A stretch of DNA of 64,000 nucleotides. Source: Planctomycetota bacterium. Its GTDB lineage: Bacteria; Planctomycetota; B15-G4; JADJEK01. Below the pieces are notes generated by a model. That model searched no databases, was not told the DNA's origin, and saw only the letters and a program-made list of their open reading frames with translations. The stretch lies in contig JADJEK010000004.1 of assembly GCA_016709145.1 (NCBI GenBank), positions 62,001 through 126,000 on the forward strand, read 5' to 3'. Position 1 is the first letter of the stretch. Each line of letters opens with the position of its first letter. Shown in pieces: positions 16,591 through 25,262 of this stretch. The position numbers were made by a program, and so were the translations under genes.

Positions 16591-17545
16591 CTACGAGTGG
16601 CAGCTGCCCATCCCGCGCTTGTCCAAGTAGCGCTGGTGGTACTCCTCGGCGCGCCAGAACGTGGTGTGCGGCTCGATCGTCGTCGCGATCCGCTTGCGGA
16701 ATCGTCCGGTCTTGTCGAGGTGTTCGATCTTCTGCTCGACGGTGCCTCGCTCGGAGTCGTCGCGGACGAACACGGCCGATCGGTACTGCGAGCCTTCGTC
16801 GGGGCCCTGCCGGTTCAGTTGCGTCGGATCGTGGTTCGCGAAGAACACGTCGAGCAATCGATCGAAGCTCACGGTGCGCGGGTCGTACTCGACTTGCACG
16901 ACTTCGGCGTGTCCGGTTTCGTCGGAGCAGACGTCCCTTGTAGGTCGGTCGTTCGACGTGACCACCCTCGTAGCCGGCAGCCGTGTCGACGACGCCAGCG
17001 ATCTGCCGGAACGTCTCCTCGACTCCCCAGAAGCAGCCGGCGCCGAACGTCGCGAACCGCGTTTCCACGGCGGCGCGCGGCGGCTTGGCGTCGGGCACGA
17101 ATCGCAACGACTCGGAGTTCATGCAAAACCGCAATCCGGTCGGGTGCGGCCCGTCCTCGAACACGTGGCCGAGATGCGCGTCACACCGACGGCAGACGAT
17201 CTCGGTGCGGACCATGCCGTGACTGGTGTCGGAGATCCCGCCGATGTTCTCGCGCGCGATCGGCATGAAGAAACTCGGCCAGCCCGTGCCCGAGTCGAAC
17301 TTCGCGTCGGAGCGGAACAGCGGCAGGTCGCAGCAGACGCAGAAGTACACGCCGTCTTGATGGTGATCGAAGAACGCGCCACAGAACGGCCGCTCCGTGC
17401 CCTTGCCGCGCGTCACGCGGTACTGCTCGGGCGTGAGCTGCTCCTGCCATTGCGCGTCGGTCTTCGAGACCTTCTCCACCTCGCACATCTCGGCGAGTCG
17501 CCCGTGGTCATCGAGCAAGCGGACGGTCACGGTCGGACGGTTCAT
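16591..17545 (-). CDS. msrBA: Bifunctional methionine sulfoxide reductase MsrB-MsrA, frameshifted
   Basis: The gene encodes a fusion that reduces R- and S-methionine sulfoxide in proteins. The N-terminal MsrB domain has CDLPLFRSDAKFDSGTGWPS, the second zinc CxxC in CRRCDAHLGHVFEDG and the catalytic RFCMNSESLRF. The MsrA domain follows with its active site FGAGCFWGVEETF. After GGHVERPTYK the frame breaks at the CCC at 16935-16937 (GGG on the coding strand). Removing one G restores DVCSDETGHAEVVQVEYDP through to the end (stop at 16591). ATG 17545 is preceded by GAGGAG. Sequencing error, a pseudogene or programmed shifting are all possible. Confidence 0.88.
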
Positions 17546-17685
17546 GCACGTCTCCTCGGTCGGGTGGGTGCGAGTGCCCTTCGATATCCCAGGATCGCGA
17601 AGGTGTCGAGGCTTCCGCTGGACGCCCGCCCGCCCGTGCGCACGGATCGAGCGCGGCTCCGTCGAGCTGGTAAGCTCCTGGCCGC

Positions 17686-18096
17686 ATGGCTCAATCCCCC
17701 GACTCCGACCAACTCACCCTTGGAATCCGCGTCCACGCGCACGCGGAGTACATCCCCGAGCAGTCCGATCCGGACAACTCGATGTACTTCTTCGCGTACA
17801 CGATCACCGTGTCCAACGAAGGCGACGCGCCGGCGAAGTTGCTGGATCGGCATTGGGTGATCCTCGACGCGAACAACACGCGGGAGGACGTCCGCGGCGC
17901 CGGAGTGATCGGCAAGCAGCCGCGCATCGCGCCGGGCAAGTCGTTCCAGTACATGAGCGGCTGCCCGCTGCGAACACGCTGGGGCACGATGGAAGGCTCG
18001 TACACGATGGAGCGCGACGACGGCACGAAGTTCGAAGCGTCGATCGGGCGCTTCTTCCTCGTGTCCGACGAAGCCAAGGAACGCGCGCGCAAGTAA
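17686..18096 (+). CDS. apaG: ApaG-domain protein
   Basis: The 136-aa protein is a complete ApaG domain, a fibronectin-III-like beta fold. The family motifs NSMYFFAYTITVSNEGDAPA, LLDRHWVILDAN and PGKSFQYMSGCPLRTRWGTM are present. ApaG has been linked to cobalt/magnesium homeostasis and to diadenosine tetraphosphate metabolism, but its biochemical role is unsettled. It stands alone between msrBA and rlmI, both on the opposite strand. Confidence 0.92.
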   Translation: MAQSPDSDQLTLGIRVHAHAEYIPEQSDPDNSMYFFAYTITVSNEGDAPAKLLDRHWVILDANNTREDVRGAGVIGKQPRIAPGKSFQYMSGCPLRTRWGTMEGSYTMERDDGTKFEASIGRFFLVSDEAKERARK

Positions 18097-18106
18097 GCGC
18101 GCGGAA

Positions 18107-19306
18107 TCAGCGCGGATCCACGCGCACGATCGCGCACTTCAGATAGCGGCTCTCGGGCAGCGCGGCGAGCGTCGGATGATCCGGCGGCAAGCCGCGCACC
18201 TCGACGATGCGGAACGCGCGGCCGGCGGCGTCCATGGCGCGCGCCACCAATTCGAGGAACGTCTCTTCGCCGACCTGCGCCGTGCATGAGCACGCCGCGA
18301 GCAAGCCGTCGTCCACCACTGCACGCGCGGCGGCCGCGAAGGTCCGCACGTACGCCTGCTCGGCCTGAGGCACTTGCTTCTTCGAGGTCGCAAGCGACGG
18401 CGGATCGACGACGACGACGTCGAAGCGCGGTCGCTGCGGTCGCTCGAGCCACGTGAACGCATCGGCCGCGACGAACTCGTGCCGCTCCGCGGGCAACGCG
18501 TTCAACGTGAGGTTCTCGTTCACGCTGTGCGCGAGTCCCGGCGCGATGTCGAGGCTCGTGACGTGCGCCGCTCCTGCGGCGAGCGCATGGATCGAGAAGC
18601 CCCCGGTGTACGCGAACAGATTCAGCACGCGCCGATCCGCGCACCACGAGGCCACCGCGCGCCGGTTCTCACGCTGGTCGAGGAACAGTCCGCCCTTCTG
18701 TCCGGACTCCGGCCGCACCTCGAAGCGCAGCCCGTGCTCGAGCGCGATGATCCGCGACGGCAAGGGTTCGCCGGCGCGCACGGCGTCGGCGCCCTGTCGC
18801 ACGACTTCCCCGCGCACGTTGCGGATGCGGTTCGTCACCAGCGCGCCACGCAAGCCGAGCTCGTCGACCAGGAAGCGCACGATCTGCTGGATCCAGGGCA
18901 ACCACGCGGTCGTGTAGGCCTGCACGATCCCGAAGCCCGCGTAGACATCGACCACGAGTCCGGGCAATTCGTCGCCCTCGCCGTTCACGAGCCGGATCGC
19001 CGTGGTCGCCGAGGCGTCGATCACGCGCGTGCGCCACGCGGCGGCTCGGCGCAGGCGCGTCGTCACGAGGTCGAAGTCGACGTATTCGCGCTCGTCCCAC
19101 GTGAACAGGCGCACGGCGATGTCGGACTCGGCGTCGTAGAGGCCGCGCCCGACGAATTGCTTGTCGGTCGCATCGAACACGTCGATGACGGTGCCGCTCT
19201 TTTGCGGCCCGAGGCCGCGGACGTCCGCGTCACGGAACACCCACGGATGACCGCCGCGCAGGAACTTCGTTCCCGTGCGCAGATTCAGGCGCGTCGGCTT
19301 GACCAT
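18107..19306 (-). CDS. rlmI: Class I rRNA methyltransferase, RlmI family
   Basis: RlmI-type enzymes make 5-methylcytosine in 23S rRNA (C1962 in E. coli). The 399-aa protein has an N-terminal PUA domain (FLRGGHPWVFRDADVRGL), the GGLFLDQRENRRAV segment, and the SAM-binding motif NLFAYTGGFSIHALAAGA. The catalytic VVVDPPSLATSKKQ and the second conserved Cys in LLAACSCTAQVG follow. Length and order match the family. Its 3' end is ten bases from the end of apaG (convergent). It could also be named by a more general COG1092 label. Confidence 0.9.
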   Translation of the reverse strand: MVKPTRLNLRTGTKFLRGGHPWVFRDADVRGLGPQKSGTVIDVFDATDKQFVGRGLYDAESDIAVRLFTWDEREYVDFDLVTTRLRRAAAWRTRVIDASATTAIRLVNGEGDELPGLVVDVYAGFGIVQAYTTAWLPWIQQIVRFLVDELGLRGALVTNRIRNVRGEVVRQGADAVRAGEPLPSRIIALEHGLRFEVRPESGQKGGLFLDQRENRRAVASWCADRRVLNLFAYTGGFSIHALAAGAAHVTSLDIAPGLAHSVNENLTLNALPAERHEFVAADAFTWLERPQRPRFDVVVVDPPSLATSKKQVPQAEQAYVRTFAAAARAVVDDGLLAACSCTAQVGEETFLELVARAMDAAGRAFRIVEVRGLPPDHPTLAALPESRYLKCAIVRVDPR

Positions 19307-19332
19307 GGATCACGCCCGCGCGACGCGGAGCG

Positions 19333-19509
19333 TCACGGGCCCTTGCCGGCGGGCACGTCGGTCTCGATCGGCGGATCCGCGGTCAGCACGCGCTTGAAGC
19401 ACCAACCGACCAGAATCACGACGAACGACACCGAGCCGATCATCAGGATCCATCCGGCCGTCGTCGGTTCTTTGATCTCGGCGGCCGCGAGGTGGAGCAT
19501 GGATTCCAT
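19333..19509 (-). CDS. metS: MetS-like small subunit of methionine/alanine importer
   Basis: This 58-aa frame starts at ATG 19509, twelve bases downstream of the NSS transporter stop, with AGGAGG at ideal spacing. It has a single membrane helix (WILMIGSVSFVVILVGWCF) followed by a short polar tail, and its N-terminal part precedes an EPTTAGW stretch. This size, topology and position match MetS, the small partner required by the sodium-coupled importer MetP. It is the second gene of a metP-metS operon. Confidence 0.8.
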   Translation of the reverse strand: MESMLHLAAAEIKEPTTAGWILMIGSVSFVVILVGWCFKRVLTADPPIETDVPAGKGP

Positions 19510-19521
19510 CGGTCGTCCTCC

Positions 19522-21174
19522 TCACTTCACGTTCGGGTCGAGCGGCTTCAGTCCGTCGACGTCGAGACCCTGGGCGCGCCATCGCTTCTCGCCGATGGCC
19601 GTGGCAATGATCAACCCGATCGCGACGAGGCTGATCAATCCGAGCGCGAGGCGCTCGACCTGATTGTCCTCGGCCCAGATCTTCGACCAGTACCCGGTGA
19701 TGACGTTGCCGTCGTCATCCGTGCGGTCGAGCACGTTGAAACCGATGAACAGCACGAAGATCACGAGCAGGTAGGCCGGCGACACGTACTTCATGATGAA
19801 GCGGAAGATCGCAGGGATCCGCAGTTGCGCACCGCGATGAGCTTCGGCGATGCCCTTCTCGATCCCCCAGACCCAACCGAAGCAGATGATCTGCACGGTC
19901 GCCAGGATGAAGATCAGGAACGTTCCGATCCAGAAGTCGATGATGTCGAGCGCGCGCAAGCCTTCGGAGTGCCACAGCACGAACAGGTTGCCGAGAGCGC
20001 CGACGACCAACAGCACGAACGTGCCGACCTTGCGGTTCAGGCCGAGCGCTTCCTCGAGGAACGCGAGCGTCGGCTGCAACATCGACAGCGACGACGTGAT
20101 CGCGGCCAGGAACAACATGAAGAACCAGATGGCTCCCATGAAGTTGCCGCCCGGCATGTTCGCGAACACGACCGGCAGCGTCTTGAAGCCGAGGCCGAAC
20201 GAGCTGTCCTGGAACGCCGAGATCGACAATCCCATGAACAGGAACGCCGCGGGGATCGTGATGAGGCCGCCGAAGCCGACTTCGAACAGCTCGTTGGTCG
20301 CGTTCGACGTCACGCTCGACAGCACGACGTCGTCCTTGCGCTTCAAGTACGAGGCGTAGTTGATGATCACGCCGAAGCCGACCGACAGGCTGAAGAAGAT
20401 CTGCCCGGCCGCGGCGAGCCACGTCTTCGGGTTCTTCAGCGCTTCCCAGTCCGGGTTCCACATGTAGCCGAGGCCCGTCGTGATCGTCTGATCCGGGTGC
20501 TGCGGATTCGCGTCCATCGTCAACACGCGCACGAGCACGATGATCGCGGCCACGCCCATCGCGGGCATCGCCCACTTGCAAAACGCTTCGATGCCCTTCG
20601 AGAGTCCGCGGTAGAGGAAGAAGAAGTTCACCGCGAACGTGATGATCCAGAAGATCAGGCTGGTCTCGTGGACCCCGGCGGTCGCACCGGAGAAGTCGAA
20701 CAACGCACCGTCGGTCGCGGCGCCCGTGAACTCGGCGAAGTGCGCGCTCGACGCCGCGACTTGCGCGTTGACGTCGGCCCCCGTGGGAACTCCGATGCCG
20801 CCCTTCAAGTACTCCCAGCAGTAGCCGAGGCACCAGCTCTCGATCAGCACGTAGTAGAAGTACACGCCGAGCGGGATCAGCACACCGATGATGCCGAAGT
20901 AGCGCGCGACCTTGCCGCGGCCGACCACGCCGAGCACGCCCGGCGCCGAGTGGAAGCCCTTCGCACCGCCGTAGCGCGCCATCGTCCACTCGGCCCACGC
21001 GATCGGGATGCCGAGCAGCAGGAACGCGAGCAAGTAGGGGACCATGAACGCGCCGCCACCGTTCGCGGCAACGTTGCCCGGGAATCGGAGGAAGTTGCCG
21101 AGCCCGACCGCGGATCCCGCGACCGCGAGGATCACGCCCAGTCGACTGCCCCACTCCTGCTTGCCTTGCGACAT
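19522..21174 (-). CDS. metP: Sodium:neurotransmitter symporter family transporter (MetP-like)
   Basis: The 550-aa protein starts at ATG 21174 (MSQGKQEWGSRLGVILAV) with GGAGG upstream; the longer frame to 21270 lacks a plausible start. The NSS signature SAVGLGNFLRFPGNVAANGG lies in transmembrane helix 1, where sodium and substrate bind, and about twelve membrane helices follow. The metS-like gene immediately downstream supports a role as sodium-coupled importer of methionine, alanine or other neutral amino acids. Other NSS substrates cannot be excluded. Confidence 0.88.
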   Translation of the reverse strand: MSQGKQEWGSRLGVILAVAGSAVGLGNFLRFPGNVAANGGGAFMVPYLLAFLLLGIPIAWAEWTMARYGGAKGFHSAPGVLGVVGRGKVARYFGIIGVLIPLGVYFYYVLIESWCLGYCWEYLKGGIGVPTGADVNAQVAASSAHFAEFTGAATDGALFDFSGATAGVHETSLIFWIITFAVNFFFLYRGLSKGIEAFCKWAMPAMGVAAIIVLVRVLTMDANPQHPDQTITTGLGYMWNPDWEALKNPKTWLAAAGQIFFSLSVGFGVIINYASYLKRKDDVVLSSVTSNATNELFEVGFGGLITIPAAFLFMGLSISAFQDSSFGLGFKTLPVVFANMPGGNFMGAIWFFMLFLAAITSSLSMLQPTLAFLEEALGLNRKVGTFVLLVVGALGNLFVLWHSEGLRALDIIDFWIGTFLIFILATVQIICFGWVWGIEKGIAEAHRGAQLRIPAIFRFIMKYVSPAYLLVIFVLFIGFNVLDRTDDDGNVITGYWSKIWAEDNQVERLALGLISLVAIGLIIATAIGEKRWRAQGLDVDGLKPLDPNVK

Positions 21175-21306
21175 CGATGCCTCCGGTCGGTGTAGTCGGC
21201 GCAGGAAAGTACGGACGGGCATCGCCGGAGGGAAGGGACAGCGAGCAAGAGGTCTCGAACTCCGCGCCACGTGAGCGGCTCGACTCGACCGAACGGCGCG
21301 CTCGAA

Positions 21307-22056
21307 TCACGGACCCCGCGCGCGCTCGACGCAAGCCCATCGACCGTCGGGCTCCAGCACCTCGTGAGGCAGGAAGCGGGTCTTGTAGTCCATCGACTCG
21401 CAGCCCTTCACCCAGTAGCCGAGGTAGTACCACGGGATCCCGCGTCCCCGCGCGAGCTCGATCGCCGCGAGGATCATGAACGTGCCGAGGCCGCGCTTGC
21501 CCTCGTCCGGATCGAAGTAGTGGTAGACGCTGGACAGCGATTCCGAGCAGGCGTCGACGACGGACACGCCGAGCAGTCGGCCGCCGCCGTCGCGATACTC
21601 GAGTTCGAGCGTCGCCACGCACGACGAGTACAGGAACGAGCGCATCGCGACGAGGTCCGCCGACTGCGGAGAGCCGGGGTGGCGCGCGCGCAAGTAGCGG
21701 CTGTAGAGCTCGTGCTTCTCGCGATCGAGGTGCGGCTCGCGCATGCGGCGCTGGATGTCCGCGTTCTGCGCGAGGCATCGACGCTGCGAGCGCGAGGGCT
21801 CGAACTCGCGCACCGGTACGCGGATCTGGCGACACAGCGTGCACGCGGCACAGCGGGGTCGATAGAGCACCTGGCCCGCGCGGCGGAAGTTCCGATTCAT
21901 CAGCGCGTGGTACGAGAGCGGCGCGAGTTGGAGCACCGCGTAGGCCTCGTCGGTGGCGTCGCGGTCCTTCAGGTATCCGCAGGTGTGCGTCTCCGCGGGC
22001 AGCGGGAACGCGAATGGCCCGAGCAGGGTGCGGACGTCCGAGGGGTTCGATCCCAT
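21307..22056 (-). CDS. bpt: Aspartate/glutamate leucyltransferase (Bpt/ATE-like)
   Basis: Bpt attaches leucine from Leu-tRNA to N-terminal Asp or Glu, feeding proteins to ClpAPS through the N-degron route. The 249-aa protein has the ATE/Bpt signatures: an N-terminal THTCGYLKDRDATDEAY, then ALMNRNFRRAGQVLYRPRCA with ACTLCRQIRVPV, and the acyltransferase (GNAT-like) core ending YYLGYWVKGCESMDYKTRF. The cysteine pair in CAACTLC is intact. It is divergent from the radical SAM gene, 47 bases away. Confidence 0.9.
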   Translation of the reverse strand: MGSNPSDVRTLLGPFAFPLPAETHTCGYLKDRDATDEAYAVLQLAPLSYHALMNRNFRRAGQVLYRPRCAACTLCRQIRVPVREFEPSRSQRRCLAQNADIQRRMREPHLDREKHELYSRYLRARHPGSPQSADLVAMRSFLYSSCVATLELEYRDGGGRLLGVSVVDACSESLSSVYHYFDPDEGKRGLGTFMILAAIELARGRGIPWYYLGYWVKGCESMDYKTRFLPHEVLEPDGRWACVERARGP

Positions 22057-22103
22057 GCGCGGCCGACTCTACCTCTCGCGCGCGGCGTCCGTAGACTCCG
22101 GCC

Positions 22104-24332
22104 ATGCGCACGCTCCTGATCTTCCCGCCGCAGGCGCACTTCACGCAGCCGTACCTCGCGCTGCCGTCGCTCACGGCCTACCTCAAGGCCAACGGCTTCG
22201 CCGACACGCATCAATGGGACATGAACCTCGACTCGCTCGAGTACTTCTTGTCCAAGGACCGCCTCGCGCTGGCGCGAGAACGTGTGCGGGAGCGACTGAA
22301 CGCGTTCGACACCACGCGTCCGCTCGACCTCGAGCGCATGGACCTGTTCAAGACGCTGACCGAAGCGTCGCTCGCGGCCGATGCGGTCGTCGACGGGATC
22401 GACGACGCGCTCGGCACGTTGCGCGATCCCCATCGCTTCTACGACTACAGCCGATACCTGCGCGCCGTGAAGCGCCTCGACAAGGCGTTCAAGCTGATCT
22501 CGGCCGAGTGGTACCCGACGGTGCTGTCGCCGAACTCGTTCGCGATGCGTTGGTCGATCGAGCGCGAGCCCGACGTCCTCGCCGCGATCTCCGACGAACG
22601 CGAGAACCTCTACATCGAGTACTTCCGCGAAGTCGCGATCCCGCGCATCGTGCGCGAGCGGCCCGACCTCGTCGGCATCTCGATCACGTACGGCTCGATG
22701 ATCATCCCGGCGTTCACGCTGGCGCGCATGATCAAGCAAGCGCTGCCCGGCGTGCACATCACCATCGGCGGCGGCCTGCTCGCGTACGCGGGTGCGAAGG
22801 TCGCGAAGTCGGGCGCCGTGTTCTCGGTCATCGATTCGATCGTGCTGCTCGAAGGCGAAGGGCCGCTGCTCGGCATCGCGAACGCCGTCGCTGCGGGCAA
22901 GGACGTCGGCGACGTCGGCAACGTGATCTGGAAGAAGGACGGCGTCGTCGTCACCAACAAGACCGTCGAGCCGTTGCCGATCGACGCGCTGCCGACGCCG
23001 GACTTCGACGATCTGCCGCTCGACCGGTACGTCTCTCCGCGCATCGCGCTTCCGCTCGCGATCACGCGCGGCTGCTACTACGAGAAGTGCGTGTTCTGCA
23101 CGCTCTACAAGGTCATCGGACCGGGCTATCGCCAGCGCAACCTCGCTCGGATCCTCGACGACATCGAGGCGGTCACGACGAAGTACGGATCGAACGCCGT
23201 GTACTTCGTGGTCGAGGACATGCCGCCGGTCCTGTTCCGCGCGTTGCCCGACGCGTTGGCCTCGCGCGACCTCGCGATCGAATGGTGGACCGACGCGCGG
23301 CTCGAGAGGAACCTCTACACGCCGGAACTGACGCGCCGCCTGTACGAGTCGGGCTGTCGCCGGATCGCGTTCGGCTTCGAATCGGCGTCGCAGCGACTGC
23401 TCGACCTGATGGACAAGGGCACGGCGATCGCCGAAGCGTCGGACATCGTGAAGACGGTCGCGGATGCCGGCATCGCCGTCGTGCTGTACACGATGATCGG
23501 CTTCCCGACCGAGACGGAGGCCGAGGCGCGTGCGACGCTGGCGTGGATCCGCGAGCACCAACCGTGGGTCCAGGAAGTCTCGCTGCGCATCTTCTACATG
23601 GACAATCTCTCGCAGACGTACGCGCACCCCGAGCGCTTCGGGATCACGCAGATCCACCGCGACGAGACGAAGGCGTACCAGGTCTACTTCGATCACGAGG
23701 TCGCGACCGGCCTCACGCGTGCGCAGGCGCGCACGATCTTCTTCGAGTTCATGGAAGCGGTGCGCGCCGAGTTCCCGCTGTTCAAGGGCGACAACCTCTG
23801 GCTGTTCGAACTGAAGAGCCACCACTTCCTCTACCTGTGCAAGCGCGGTTCGCTGGACGTGTTCCAGGGCCGGGCGACGGCGCACGTGCCGACCCCACCA
23901 CCGCGGGAGCTCGATGCGGCGCGGCCGCGTCTCGCGCGCGACGTCGTCGTCGCGGAATTGCCGTACGACCTCACCGAGATCACGCAGACATTGGTCAAGG
24001 CCGAGGACGAGACGCTGCGACCGCGGTACCAATCCGGATCGTTCAAGACCGAGATGTTCGCGCAGTTGAACGACGTCGTCGCACCGGTGCAGCCGCGTGC
24101 GAGCGCGATCGCGTGGCGCGGCGCGACGTCGGACTTCCTGCGCATCGGCAAGGACGCCGCGAACATCCTGCGTCGACTCGACGGGCACACGACGCTGACG
24201 CAGTTGCTCGCGGGATACGACGAGGCGCAGCGCGCGGCCGTGAAGGCGTTCGTGAGCGCGGCCTTCACGAAGGGCCTGATCGAGGATGCCGCAGCAGTGC
24301 GGCAACCGCGCGAACACGAGGTGAGCCCATGA
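22104..24332 (+). CDS. B12-binding radical SAM protein with PqqD-like C-terminus
   Basis: The 742-aa protein begins with a region resembling RiPP-maturation B12 radical SAM enzymes (MRTLLIFPPQAHFTQPYLAL). A cobalamin-binding-like Rossmann segment follows (HITIGGGLLAYAG near residue 218). The radical SAM cluster motif is RGCYYEKCVFCTLYK near residue 320, a CX4CX2C variant, and the barrel includes RRIAFGFESASQRLLDLMDK. At about residues 675-735 a small winged-helix-like tail (ANILRRLDGHTTLTQLLAGY) resembles PqqD, the peptide-recognition domain of RiPP systems. Its stop overlaps the next gene (ATGA). Peptide modification is inferred; the chemistry is unknown. Confidence 0.8.
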   Translation: MRTLLIFPPQAHFTQPYLALPSLTAYLKANGFADTHQWDMNLDSLEYFLSKDRLALARERVRERLNAFDTTRPLDLERMDLFKTLTEASLAADAVVDGIDDALGTLRDPHRFYDYSRYLRAVKRLDKAFKLISAEWYPTVLSPNSFAMRWSIEREPDVLAAISDERENLYIEYFREVAIPRIVRERPDLVGISITYGSMIIPAFTLARMIKQALPGVHITIGGGLLAYAGAKVAKSGAVFSVIDSIVLLEGEGPLLGIANAVAAGKDVGDVGNVIWKKDGVVVTNKTVEPLPIDALPTPDFDDLPLDRYVSPRIALPLAITRGCYYEKCVFCTLYKVIGPGYRQRNLARILDDIEAVTTKYGSNAVYFVVEDMPPVLFRALPDALASRDLAIEWWTDARLERNLYTPELTRRLYESGCRRIAFGFESASQRLLDLMDKGTAIAEASDIVKTVADAGIAVVLYTMIGFPTETEAEARATLAWIREHQPWVQEVSLRIFYMDNLSQTYAHPERFGITQIHRDETKAYQVYFDHEVATGLTRAQARTIFFEFMEAVRAEFPLFKGDNLWLFELKSHHFLYLCKRGSLDVFQGRATAHVPTPPPRELDAARPRLARDVVVAELPYDLTEITQTLVKAEDETLRPRYQSGSFKTEMFAQLNDVVAPVQPRASAIAWRGATSDFLRIGKDAANILRRLDGHTTLTQLLAGYDEAQRAAVKAFVSAAFTKGLIEDAAAVRQPREHEVSP

Positions 24333-24508
24333 ACTCGACGAACCCACGTCGACCGCACGACGACGAGTCCCCGAAGCCACGCGCGCCAGAACGAACTCCG
24401 GCGACCCCACCGCGCCGCGAGCCCAAGCACGACGAACTCGACCTCGACCTCGAAGAAGCCGACGAAGGCGACCGGCTTAAAGAAGGCTTCACCGGACAGG
24501 AGCGCTGA
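24329..24508 (+). CDS. Small acidic protein coupled to the radical SAM gene (possible precursor peptide A)
   Basis: The 59-aa frame starts at ATG 24329, overlapping the radical SAM stop in an ATGA, so the two are translationally coupled. The N-terminal half is Pro/Arg-rich and disordered. The second half reads DELDLDLEEADEGDRLKEGF and ends TGQER. It shares the LDLxL[DE][DE] motif with the next gene. Short leader-like acidic helices before a variable tail are typical of RiPP precursors, but no Cys and few Ser/Thr are present to modify. A subunit or regulator is equally possible. Confidence 0.65.
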   Translation: MNSTNPRRPHDDESPKPRAPERTPATPPRREPKHDELDLDLEEADEGDRLKEGFTGQER

Positions 24509-24510
24509 CC

Positions 24511-24696
24511 ATGTCGAACAAGGGCAAGGAATCGAAGGGCGAGGACCACGCGCGCAAGCGTGCCGAGGATCCGCTGTTGAAGATCGTGAAGCGGAACGAC
24601 CCGAAGGCCGACGCGAAGGACACGAAGCTCGACCTCAGCCTCGACGACTTCGACGGCGACCATCGCTACGGGCGCGAGGACATCGCGGACAAGTAG
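24511..24696 (+). CDS. Small charged protein (possible precursor peptide B)
   Basis: The 61-aa protein starts two bases after the previous stop, preceded by AGGAG. It is highly charged: a Lys-rich first half (MSNKGKESKGEDHARKRAED) and then TKLDLSLDDFDGDHRYGRED before IADK. The LDLSLDDFDGD segment aligns with LDLDLEEADEGD of the gene before it, so the pair may have arisen by duplication. It has no signal peptide or membrane helix. As the third gene of a coupled operon with a B12 radical SAM enzyme it is a candidate substrate. Confidence 0.65.
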   Translation: MSNKGKESKGEDHARKRAEDPLLKIVKRNDPKADAKDTKLDLSLDDFDGDHRYGREDIADK

Positions 24697-24794
24697 GAGT
24701 GAAGTGCCGCACGCGCGGTGCGAGTTCCGTCGGTGCGAGCCGGCCAACGCGGCGGAGCACGCTCGCGGGCCCGTCGACCGGCCGGCCCATCCCC

Positions 24795-24835
24795 AAAAAA
24801 AGGCGGGGAAGGCGGTCGTCCTCCGCCTTCCCCGC
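24795..24835 (-). terminator. Intrinsic terminator (minus strand)
   Basis: On the minus strand a perfect 13-bp GC-rich stem (24823-24835 with 24803-24815, loop of seven) is followed by a run of seven T (24801-24795). It would end a transcript coming from the M14 peptidase gene, about 430 bases upstream, which places the structured element at 25101-25262 inside a long 3' UTR. On the plus strand no T-run follows. The rest of 24697-25100 holds nothing I can name. Confidence 0.8.
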
Positions 24836-25100
24836 GCCCGCTTCAGGATCCCGACCGTGGCTCCTCGGCATCCCGTTTCAGGGATCGGAGGAAGGAGTGG
24901 AAAGCAAGAAGCCGAGGGAGACTTCGCGGTCGAGCCGTCTGGCGATCCCGGGGGAGGGATCACCAAACCTGCCTCTCACACACTTCTTATCGGCGCAGCC
25001 TTTCCACTTCCCAAGGGGGCGGAAAAACTAACGCGGAAGTGTGTTCCGTGATTCTCAAGCCTGAAACGCGAGACGGCCTTCGAGTCGTCGGGCCCCGTCA

Positions 25101-25262
25101 GAGGCCGTGAAGAAATCCCCTGCGAGCGGCGGAACGAGCGAGAACGGCGAGCGCGAGGAGGATGGCCGAGGCGACTCAATGGAAAGAGTCGGTGAGGCCA
25201 TCCGACGAAGCGATCGTCGTTCGCAGCCGTTCCGACGCCGCAGGGGATTTCTTCACGGCCTC
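25101..25262. ncRNA. Candidate structured RNA / palindromic element, copy 2
   Basis: A perfect 24-bp outer stem (25101-25124/25239-25262) encloses P2 25144-25154/25210-25220 (10 of 11 paired), P3 25160-25167/25196-25203 (8 bp) and a hairpin 25173-25177/25186-25190 with loop AATGGAAA. The single-stranded parts match the element at 5556-5719 nearly base for base, while stems P1-P3 have changed on both sides and still pair. The right arm abuts the stop codon of the M14 peptidase gene, so on the minus strand it begins that gene's 3' UTR, ahead of a T-rich terminator at 24795-24835. Confidence 0.6.
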
